Positions 6,669-12,404 of a stretch of DNA of 12,404 bases are shown here, in pieces (within the stretch, counting starts at the first letter, position 1; each line of letters begins with the position of its first letter). The position numbers and the translations under genes are program-made. The DNA lies in assembly GCA_030036975.1 (NCBI GenBank), contig JASHSE010000524.1, forward strand, positions 1-12,404. Reading direction: 5' to 3'. The notes under the pieces were generated by a model. The model made no database searches. It was given only the letters and a program-made list of their open reading frames with translations, and was not told the DNA's origin. The DNA is from Xanthobacteraceae bacterium. Its GTDB lineage: Bacteria; Pseudomonadota; Alphaproteobacteria; Rhizobiales; Xanthobacteraceae.

Positions 6669-7907
6669 TCAGACCGCCGTGCAATTGCTATCCATAGAAG
6701 GGCTCGCCGCAGCCGCGGGCTTGCTCAGAGCTTCGAGTTCAGCCTGCATCCTGGGACCTATGCGCATCGTCGATCGGGTGAAATGCTCCAGCCGCGGCAC
6801 AATCAGGCGGACGACGTGCAGTGGCCCTTCGGACGGCGTATAGATCACTCGATAAATTGGCCGGTCAATGACGCGTCGTAGACAGCTTACCGCAGCGGCC
6901 CACTGTGCGGCCAATGGCATTACGTGACGTTGCTCCGGTATATCCTCGAACCGAATAGATAGCGTCGTACTCGAAGCGGTCTCGATCTGCTGCTTCATGC
7001 GATCGGCTTCAGCGACAGAATCGTCAGATCTTTTCGGCTCGTGTCCGCCATGCAGGAAGGCTAGGCGGCTTTGCGCGGCTTCCGTGACTGCGCGCATCAG
7101 CGCGATCCCGCGCTCGTGATGGCATCCCCAACCGCCATTGAAAAAGCGACTTTCGAGCTTGTTCGGGTCGAACAAGAATGCAGCAAAAAACGCAATGCCA
7201 TAATCATTGGGGACATAGCGGACCACCAGTCGCAGACCGTTGCGGGCGGCAGCTTCGATGATCTTGTGGATGTGACGGGGTAGACCGTCATTGTCGACAC
7301 AGGCCGCACGGTTGCGGACGAACTCGATCGACCAGATGTCGCGCTCAATCAATTCGTAGAGCGCATGAGTACTGGCTTCCAACACGGAGTTGCCAGACGC
7401 CAAGCCGTTGCTCGACGAGCCGTAGAGCGGTGTGTCGATCTCGGGCGGCGGCGGATTAAATGCCAACTCGGCTGGGACCCAGCCCTCCGCGCCGCTTTCC
7501 GCATCCTCTGCGCGTGCGAGAAAGAGGGGTCGTTTGGGATCGGCGCGACAATCGAACTTCGGCGCGAATTCAAGGATCGGGTCGCAGCCCGCGCCGACGC
7601 CTGACAGGTCGGATGGCCTGCCGCACCTTGTTTCTACTGGCGCGACGCCTGGCTCCGAGAAGTAGGACTCGATCGCTTCCATATAGGCACCGACCTCCGA
7701 GTCGATCGGAAGACAGCCCTTGCCGAAAGCGTAAGCGCGGGACCTCGCCCGTCGCCGTTCGCTGACGAATATCGGAACGCCGAGGCAATCCATCGCGGTG
7801 ATGTCGCGGACTGCATGGACGCCGGCCAATTTCGCCCAGGCCTTCGCACGACGTAGCGTTGTCTGCGGCGGAACGACACGGGTGCTGGTATGCAATCTGC
7901 CACCCAT
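6669..7907 (-). CDS. YcaO-family ATP-dependent enzyme (peptide or protein backbone modification)
   Basis: This 412-residue protein has the YcaO ATP/Mg motifs in order: YMEAIESYFSE (75-85), SSNGLASGNSVLEAS (165-179) running into HALYELIERD (181-190), and RAVTEAAQSRLAF (272-284). The N-terminus, TRVVPPQTTLRRA then VRDITAMDCLGVPIF, also fits the family. YcaO enzymes phosphorylate amide backbones to form azolines, thioamides or amidines, usually in RiPP pathways, or act in RimO/methyl-coenzyme M reductase modification. The C-terminus lacks the PxPxP tail typical of azoline-forming members. No TfuA, E1-like or ThiF-type partner is fused or visible nearby. The ATG at 7907 directly follows an in-frame TAG (TAGATG), so it cannot extend further; no clear Shine-Dalgarno sequence is present, which suggests coupling to an upstream small frame. 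It is the last gene of the unit that starts with the hydrogenase-like gene. Confidence 0.92.
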   Translation of the reverse strand: MGGRLHTSTRVVPPQTTLRRAKAWAKLAGVHAVRDITAMDCLGVPIFVSERRRARSRAYAFGKGCLPIDSEVGAYMEAIESYFSEPGVAPVETRCGRPSDLSGVGAGCDPILEFAPKFDCRADPKRPLFLARAEDAESGAEGWVPAELAFNPPPPEIDTPLYGSSSNGLASGNSVLEASTHALYELIERDIWSIEFVRNRAACVDNDGLPRHIHKIIEAAARNGLRLVVRYVPNDYGIAFFAAFLFDPNKLESRFFNGGWGCHHERGIALMRAVTEAAQSRLAFLHGGHEPKRSDDSVAEADRMKQQIETASSTTLSIRFEDIPEQRHVMPLAAQWAAAVSCLRRVIDRPIYRVIYTPSEGPLHVVRLIVPRLEHFTRSTMRIGPRMQAELEALSKPAAAASPSMDSNCTAV

Positions 7908-7997
7908 CTAGCCGAGACAGCGAAACCCGACCCGGCGGCGCCCATTGTCGTTGTTCTGCACCTTCACCGGCGGAAGGGTGGGTACGCTCGGGTCCAT
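7908..7997 (-). CDS. Possible 29-residue peptide frame abutting ycaO-like gene
   Basis: An ATG at 7997 (or GTG at 8003) opens a frame reading MDPSVPTLPPVKVQNN, then DNGRRRVGFRCLG, and stopping at TAG 7908-7910, directly against the YcaO ATG with no gap. Third codon positions are mostly G or C, as in the flanking genes. The same frame stays open up to a TGA at 8100-8102 but has no earlier ATG. No Shine-Dalgarno sequence is seen. It may be a coupled small gene, the 3' piece of a frameshifted gene whose start is at 8113, or chance. Confidence 0.25.
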   Translation of the reverse strand: MDPSVPTLPPVKVQNNDNGRRRVGFRCLG

Positions 7998-8023
7998 GAT
8001 CACGCTTAAGGAACCTGCCGCCG

Positions 8024-8113
8024 CTACGGCTGCGCCGAGCGCTGCAGAAGGAGGCCGACCGCCGCGCGATCGGCCTCCGGATGTAACCTCGTCTCCAATT
8101 CAAACGCGCTCAT
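8024..8113 (-). CDS. Possible 29-residue frame or 5' piece of a broken small gene
   Basis: The ATG at 8113 opens MSAFELETRLHPEADRAAVG, then LLLQRSAQP, and stops at TAG 8024-8026. The amphipathic, high-GC3 sequence looks like a real N-terminus that ends too soon. A single -1 shift would join it to the frame that ends at 7908 and give a protein of about 60-70 residues. That would make 7908-8113 one small gene with a frameshift, from decay, sequencing error or programmed shifting. There is no good ribosome binding site. Low confidence. Confidence 0.2.
   Translation of the reverse strand: MSAFELETRLHPEADRAAVGLLLQRSAQP
8050..8078 (-). promoter_or_regulatory. Strong hairpin between the small peptide gene and the YcaO gene
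   Basis: GGAGGCCGA (8050-8058) and TCGGCCTCC (8070-8078) are perfect inverse complements: a 9-bp, GC-rich stem with an 11-base loop. On the minus-strand transcript the stem is followed by TTCT, so it is at most a weak terminator or attenuator. It lies 131 bases after the stop of the 56-codon peptide gene and 142 bases before the YcaO start. It also falls within the small frame at 8024-8113, so coding constraint could explain it. Confidence 0.4.
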
Positions 8114-8209
8114 CTCTTGACCAAATTGCCAGTTTTAGTCCAAGGCCGCCGTCAATCGTTGGCGTCTTTTTCTTAGATCCGGATGGTCTCCTGGCTCGGC
8201 AAGGCCGGT

Positions 8210-8380
8210 CTAGCAAAGCTCATCATCATCACGGGGGTGGGGTCGGGGTCTCGGTTCACCGGGCTTCGGTTCGCCCGGATACGGCTCATCGGGCGGCGGC
8301 GGTTGACGACAGTGAAGGCCGGCGGCATCGATGCCGAAGGCGAGGAGTTCTCCCAGTAGTGCGTCTGCTTCTTTCGACAT
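8210..8380 (-). CDS. Small proline-rich peptide with C-terminal Cys; candidate YcaO substrate
   Basis: This 56-residue ORF is not a family I recognise. The first half (MSKEADALLGELLAFGIDAA) looks like a short amphipathic leader helix. The second half is strongly proline-rich, with PPPP (27-30), a PGEPKPGEPRPRP run (35-47), an acidic DDDEL and a final Cys (56); C24 is the only other Cys. The ATG at 8380 is favoured by GGAG at 8387-8390, 6 bases upstream. An alternative ATG at 8440 would add 20 residues and overlap the hydrogenase-like stop in ATGA, giving a 76-residue product; ATG 8392 is also in frame. The leader-plus-unusual-core layout and the position just upstream of a YcaO gene are those of a RiPP precursor. 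It could instead be an accessory protein for the hydrogenase-like subunit. Existence of the gene is moderately supported; its function is inference. Confidence 0.55.
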   Translation of the reverse strand: MSKEADALLGELLAFGIDAAGLHCRQPPPPDEPYPGEPKPGEPRPRPHPRDDDELC

Positions 8381-8436
8381 TGTGTGCTCCATGTTAGGCC
8401 AAGATGCACGATTCAACTTCCCCCGGCAAACACTGC

Positions 8437-10320
8437 TCATATTAGTCCGTCAGTGTTCACCGCCATGGCTGAAGCGAAATCGGTGCCTTTGAAGATCAAG
8501 TGCATCTTACAGGGCATGCAGGGATCGAAGCTCTGAATTGCCCGCACAAGATCTATTCCGTGGAAACTGGCCGGATCGGACCAGTTGGACTCGATGATCG
8601 GCGTATTAAGCAGTGCTCGCTCGCACGGGCCCAATTCTCCCCAAGGGGTGCGCGGGCCGCCATTGATGCGCGATGGCACGGAGACCTGATAATTGCTGAT
8701 CTCCGCGCCGGTGAGAACCGCCCAATGCGCCAGGAAACCGCGCCCCGCGCCGCCGAAGCCCACGCCGAGCCGCTTTCCGGTTGCCGGAATCTCAAAGGGA
8801 GTCGCCATGTGTCGCTCGCCGCGCAAGAGCAGATCCTTGGCGCGGCGGCAGTTTTCGAACGTCACCATCAGATTGAACGCGACGGCGTAGGCACGGGCGC
8901 GGTTGCGCTCAAATGCGTTCCATATCTGCGGCACCCGCCACTCGAGGCGCTCGTTTGCAAGCTTGCCTGCGGGAATGTGGAGCACCAGGCTGCGGCCGGT
9001 TGACTCCATGAACTCGCTGCACGGGATTTTCCGCGCCAGCGCACTGATATAAAGCCGAGCGTAGGCGCCGACCTCAAAGCCACTGCGATTCCACGTTGTG
9101 GCCGTCGCCCAGCTATACGGGCGCCGGCGCGAGCGCGAGTCCTTGGCGAGACTACGGTTGATTGTCTTGTTCCAAGGATGATGCCGAGTGAGCGGGTTGC
9201 CTGCAGGATCCGCGCGGTGCGGGTGGCCCTGCCACGGCTCATAGAAACAGCGATCGACAAACTCCTCGATGCCGCAGTTCAACCGGGTCAGAGCGGTCGT
9301 GATAAGCTTGCCGTCGATCACCGCGCCTGGAGTCGACCAGCGCTTCTCCCCCCAACGATCGCAATTTTCGTAGGTCCCATCGTAATATTCTTCGTGATCC
9401 CACTGACCGAAGTCGATCATGCTCGCCGGTGCGCGGCCGAGCTCTCGGAAAGCGGGATCGCAGGCATAGAAGAAATCGAAAACGTCGTCCCAAATTCGCG
9501 CGCAGCGCTTGGCATAATCGATGAAGGACCCGAGCTTTCGGGCGAAGGCATCGAGTCGTTCCGTGTCAAGCGTGAACGAGACGCCGCCTGGGCAGATCGA
9601 TTCGGAATGCGGATATTTTCCGCCCAAGAGAACATAGGCTGCGCGCGCTGTTCGCATCATATCGAGCGCTTCGACAAAGAGCTTGCCGGAGGCCCGGTTC
9701 AAATCCGTCAAAATCGCGCCGACGGTTGCGTAGCCGTGAACCGTTGCATGGGCAGCAGGTGTGCATTGCGCCCTGGTCCAGATCTCGGGATTGGTGGCCT
9801 TCACCACGTCCTCGGAATAGTCCGGTCCGCACAGCACGAACAGATGCATCGCGTTGTCGTTGAGGTACTGGCAACTCAAGAGCAGGTTGCGCGCGACGAT
9901 GGCCAGCGGCGGCGGTCTGATCCCGAGCGCCATCTCCAGGCACTGCGCCGACGTCGCCGCATGAACGCCGCCACAGATTCCCGACGCCGTCGAGCTGATG
10001 AGACCGGCCTCTTTGAGGTTCCGGTTGGGCAATAACGATTCGTAACCACGATACGCCGTGCCCACGGACGCAACATCCGAGACCTTGCGCTGCGCAAGAT
10101 CGATGCTGCAATGGAGGGCAAGGCCGCCGGCAATCTGCCGAAACGGATCCGAGCCGCCGGAGGTCTGCGCGTTCATGCGCTCGATTGCGGCCCACAGTCT
10201 GCCGTCGGGACCATCGCCGCCAGTCGTAAAAGGAGAGGTCGCTCCCGGGACGAATAGCTGTTCGCCCCGCCGCCCGGTGACATTCGGCTCGTCGGCTGTC
10301 GGGAGCCCCAGGCTTGTCAT
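8437..10320 (-). CDS. [NiFe]-hydrogenase-like large subunit with altered N-terminal metal motif
   Basis: This 627-residue protein belongs to the nickel-dependent hydrogenase large subunit family, which holds the NiFe(CN)2CO site. The C-terminal motif DPCMPCKMH (599-607) is intact and is followed by a 20-residue tail of the kind removed by a maturation endopeptidase. GAGRGFLAHW and ISNYQVSVPSRINGGPR also fit. The N-terminal motif is altered: where typical subunits read ERICGVCxxxH, this one reads STASGICGGVH (110-120), so the first Cys ligand is Ser113 while Cys116 and His120 remain. The RIEGH segment with the proton-gate Glu reads QIAGG. The ATG at 10320 is chosen over the upstream ATG at 10407, whose extra residues look unlike the family; GAGGGG and GGAG lie just before 10320. 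No small subunit gene is adjacent. The stop overlaps the next small frame (ATGA). It diverges from hypF. Confidence 0.88.
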   Translation of the reverse strand: MTSLGLPTADEPNVTGRRGEQLFVPGATSPFTTGGDGPDGRLWAAIERMNAQTSGGSDPFRQIAGGLALHCSIDLAQRKVSDVASVGTAYRGYESLLPNRNLKEAGLISSTASGICGGVHAATSAQCLEMALGIRPPPLAIVARNLLLSCQYLNDNAMHLFVLCGPDYSEDVVKATNPEIWTRAQCTPAAHATVHGYATVGAILTDLNRASGKLFVEALDMMRTARAAYVLLGGKYPHSESICPGGVSFTLDTERLDAFARKLGSFIDYAKRCARIWDDVFDFFYACDPAFRELGRAPASMIDFGQWDHEEYYDGTYENCDRWGEKRWSTPGAVIDGKLITTALTRLNCGIEEFVDRCFYEPWQGHPHRADPAGNPLTRHHPWNKTINRSLAKDSRSRRRPYSWATATTWNRSGFEVGAYARLYISALARKIPCSEFMESTGRSLVLHIPAGKLANERLEWRVPQIWNAFERNRARAYAVAFNLMVTFENCRRAKDLLLRGERHMATPFEIPATGKRLGVGFGGAGRGFLAHWAVLTGAEISNYQVSVPSRINGGPRTPWGELGPCERALLNTPIIESNWSDPASFHGIDLVRAIQSFDPCMPCKMHLIFKGTDFASAMAVNTDGLI

Positions 10321-10474
10321 TCTCCGCGCCCCCTCAGAATCCCCAACTCGATATCGCGCCGTCTGAACACCCCCGGGAGAACGGCAACACGCCGCTAAGC
10401 CGGACAATCAGGAGCAGTATGCAAACAGTACGATAGAACAAGCTAACATTGTGCTGGATCAGAAGCAACCATCT

Positions 10475-10489
10475 GTGCTAACATAGCAC
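10475..10489. promoter_or_regulatory. Palindromic operator-like site in the hydrogenase-like/hypF divergent region
   Basis: GTGCTA (10475-10480), ACA, TAGCAC (10484-10489) is a perfect 6-bp dyad with a 3-base spacer. Its GCTAACAT half recurs in direct orientation at 10442-10449, 36 bases away. The 254-base region 10321-10574 between the two divergent starts contains no gene and must hold both promoters. The repeats look like regulator binding sites, but no regulator is identified and no clear -35/-10 pair is visible. Confidence 0.4.
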
Positions 10490-10574
10490 CGCGAGTCTCA
10501 CTACGCCCGCGTTTGGGCTGTTCTTGAGCCGGCCAAGCGAATGTCCGGCATCATAATCAAGACGTCGAGGAGAT

Positions 10575-12404
10575 ATGTACGCAAGCGCCGGTGCCGTGGA
10601 GATGGCGCTGCCCCGCGGCGTCGAGACGGTAGAGATCCGCGTCCGCGGCACGGTGCAGGGTGTGGGCTTCAGACCGACGGTGTGGCGTCTGGCAAGAGAG
10701 AACGATCTTGTCGGACACGTTCTAAACGACAGCCACGGCGTCCTCATCAGGGCGACGGGAGAAAAGAAGCGCATTGCCAGTTTTTTGAGCTGCCTGGCAG
10801 CGAATCCTCCGCCGCTGTCGCGCATCGAAAGTCTCGATATCCGTCATCTCGACGAAGTCGAGACATTCGAAAGCTTTTGCATTGCGAGCAGCATTGGCGG
10901 CGAAACACGCACCAATGTCACTGCCGATGCGGCCACGTGCCCGGCGTGCTGGACCGAGGTGCTCGACGAGCGTGAACGGCGCTACCGCTACCCTTTCACG
11001 AATTGCACACATTGCGGACCGCGCATTTCGATTGTGACGGGCGTGCCCTATGACAGGACGCGCACGACCATGGCCGCATTTGCGATGTGCGAAGCATGTG
11101 CCGCCGAATATCACGAGCCGGCGGACAGGCGGTTTCATGCCCAGGCCATCGCGTGTCCGGAGTGTGGGCCGAAGCTATGGCTTGAATCGCTCGATGGCGC
11201 GATCCCGGCCGATGGGCTGTCGCTCGCACCGCTTGACGCGGCCGTGCGTCAGATCAAAGACGGCAAGATCCTCGCCATCCGCGGTCTCGGCGGATTTCAT
11301 CTTGCCTGCGATGCGACCAATGGCAGCGCTGTAGACCGGCTGCGCGCGCGGAAGCGGCGGTTTGGAAAACCGTTTGCGCTGATGGCGCGGGACAAAACAG
11401 TCATCCAGCGCTTCGCATCGATTTCGCCTCTCGAATTGGAGCTTCTGCACAGCCCGGCAGCCCCGATCGTCCTGCTGCGCGCGGACGGGCTTCAACGTCT
11501 GCCTGCGAGCGTTGCGCCAAACCTAGCTACGCTGGGATTTATGCTGCCGTATACGCCGCTGCACAAGCTGATCCTGGAGGAATTCGATGTGCCCCTGGTC
11601 ATGACCAGTGGCAATATCTCCCACGAACCTCAGGTTACGGACAACGCTGAGATTCGCGTCAAGCTCGGCGCCATCGCCGACAGCGTGCTGCTCCATAACC
11701 GCGATATCGCCAACCGGATCGACGATTCCGTCGTTCGTGTCATGGGCGGGCGGGCAACGATTCTGCGACGCGCGCGCGGCTTCGCGCCAAGTCCGATCGC
11801 GTTGCCGAAGAGCTTTGCGGACGCGCCAGAAGTCCTGGCCTTCGGCGGTGAGTTGAAGTCCACTTTCTGCTTGGTCAAGGACGGAGCGGCTATCCTGTCC
11901 CAGCATCAGGGCGATTTAGAGGACGCCGCGACGTTCGACGACTACCAGAAGAACCTGGAGCTCTATTGCGAACTCTACAGCTGCCGGCCGCGTGTTTTCG
12001 CTGCCGATACGCATCCCGAATATTTGTCGAGCAAATTGGCCAGGGAGCGAGCTTCCGGCGGCGGTGTGCTGCACGGCATTCAGCATCATCACGCCCACGT
12101 TGCGAGCGCGATGGTGGAGAACGGCCGAGAGCTGGACGCTCCGCCGGTGCTGGGCGTGGTTCTGGACGGGATGGGATTCGGCGGCGACGCTACCCTTTGG
12201 GGCGGCGAGTTTCTGCGGGCAGACTATCGTAACTTCAGGCGCCTGGCTGCACTCAAGCCGGTTGCCATGATCGGCGGTGCGCAAGCTGTTCACGAACCTT
12301 GGCGCAACACCTACGCCCACTTGATCGCAGCATTCGGTTGGGAGGCATTCCAACGCGATTTTAGCGACCTGGAATTGGCGCGCTATCTCGCCGGCAAGCC
12401 GCGC
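10575..12404 (+). CDS. hypF: Carbamoyltransferase HypF, C-terminus beyond window
   Basis: An open frame of 610 codons runs off the right edge; family members are about 750-770 residues long. HypF takes the carbamoyl group of carbamoyl phosphate, adenylates it and passes it to HypE for making the CN ligands of NiFe hydrogenases. All domains are visible: acylphosphatase-like VRGTVQGVGFRPTVWR (23-38); double zinc finger CPAC-x18-CTHC-x24-CEAC-x18-CPEC (122-197); YrdC-like domain with GGFHLACDA, RRFGKPFALM, MTSGNISHEP and NRIDDSVVR; and a Kae1-like domain with the HHHAH metal motif (504-508). The ATG at 10575 has GAGGAG only 2 bases upstream, unusually close; an in-frame ATG at 10602 is possible but has no better site. 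No frameshift was found by codon-by-codon reading. The gene diverges from the hydrogenase-like gene. Confidence 0.97.
   Translation, partial: MYASAGAVEMALPRGVETVEIRVRGTVQGVGFRPTVWRLARENDLVGHVLNDSHGVLIRATGEKKRIASFLSCLAANPPPLSRIESLDIRHLDEVETFESFCIASSIGGETRTNVTADAATCPACWTEVLDERERRYRYPFTNCTHCGPRISIVTGVPYDRTRTTMAAFAMCEACAAEYHEPADRRFHAQAIACPECGPKLWLESLDGAIPADGLSLAPLDAAVRQIKDGKILAIRGLGGFHLACDATNGSAVDRLRARKRRFGKPFALMARDKTVIQRFASISPLELELLHSPAAPIVLLRADGLQRLPASVAPNLATLGFMLPYTPLHKLILEEFDVPLVMTSGNISHEPQVTDNAEIRVKLGAIADSVLLHNRDIANRIDDSVVRVMGGRATILRRARGFAPSPIALPKSFADAPEVLAFGGELKSTFCLVKDGAAILSQHQGDLEDAATFDDYQKNLELYCELYSCRPRVFAADTHPEYLSSKLARERASGGGVLHGIQHHHAHVASAMVENGRELDAPPVLGVVLDGMGFGGDATLWGGEFLRADYRNFRRLAALKPVAMIGGAQAVHEPWRNTYAHLIAAFGWEAFQRDFSDLELARYLAGKPR

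Noticed and set aside
7945..8397. 150-codon plus-strand frame across the YcaO upstream gap
   Set aside because: It is low-complexity Arg/Ala/His-rich sequence without domain features and runs antisense to the small peptide gene that has a good ribosome site.
9178..10035. Plus-strand open frame inside the hydrogenase-like gene
   Set aside because: The opposite strand carries well-conserved hydrogenase motifs; no ribosome site or family features support the plus frame.
10511..10530. Possible sigma-54 promoter (GG-N10-GC) upstream of hypF
   Set aside because: Only the GG/GC spacing fits; the CAC after GG and the TT before GC are missing, so the match is too weak to report although hydrogenase genes often use sigma-54.
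10799..10810. Partial copy of the tRNA-Gln 3' region as an att site
   Set aside because: The match is only about 10 bases (CGAATCCTCC) and lies inside hypF coding sequence; it is best explained by chance.
10541..10975. 144-codon plus-strand frame starting before hypF
   Set aside because: It is out of frame with the hypF domains, which read without interruption from 10575.

Overview
The window looks like chromosomal DNA of a GC-rich alphaproteobacterium, most likely of the order Hyphomicrobiales (Bradyrhizobium or Rhodopseudomonas relatives). The signs are a DUF1244 protein, a GapR (DUF2312) nucleoid protein, an xseB/deacetylase neighbourhood, and two palindromic intergenic elements of the kind seen in that group. 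This placement comes from protein families and repeats, not from a database search.

Left part (1-5960), ordinary chromosome. The 5' end of a glycerate kinase gene (minus) diverges from a DUF1244 gene (plus), which is followed by gapR (plus). gapR converges on xseB (minus). Two different palindromic repeats bracket xseB, and a class II histone-deacetylase-like amidohydrolase lies upstream of it. Next comes a tight three-gene minus-strand operon, transcribed from 5960 down to 2534: an enoyl-CoA isomerase-type crotonase, a short-chain dehydrogenase and a long acyl-CoA dehydrogenase. The genes overlap by 4 bases at each junction. It is probably a fatty or branched acyl-CoA degradation operon.

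Middle (5961-6668). A non-coding stretch with an AT-rich dyad leads to a complete tRNA-Gln(TTG) with an encoded CCA end. About 370 bases without a convincing gene follow. Sampled base composition drops to the right of the tRNA, so the tRNA may mark the edge of an acquired segment, although no integrase or att duplication was found here.

Right part (6669-12404), the interesting part. A minus-strand unit runs from 10320 down to 6669. It encodes a [NiFe]-hydrogenase-like large subunit that has Ser in place of the first active-site Cys of the N-terminal motif. Overlapping its stop is a tiny ORF for a proline-rich peptide ending in Cys. A 300-base gap holds two very small reading frames and a strong hairpin, and then comes a YcaO-family ATP-dependent enzyme. 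hypF, the carbamoyltransferase that makes the cyanide ligands of NiFe hydrogenases, diverges from this unit and runs off the right edge. No hydrogenase small subunit, TfuA or E1-like YcaO partner is seen in the window. A YcaO enzyme, a small peptide gene and a divergent hydrogenase large subunit in one apparent transcription unit suggest a possible RiPP-type (or protein-modifying) system linked to hydrogenase chemistry. That idea is inference, and no product can be assigned.
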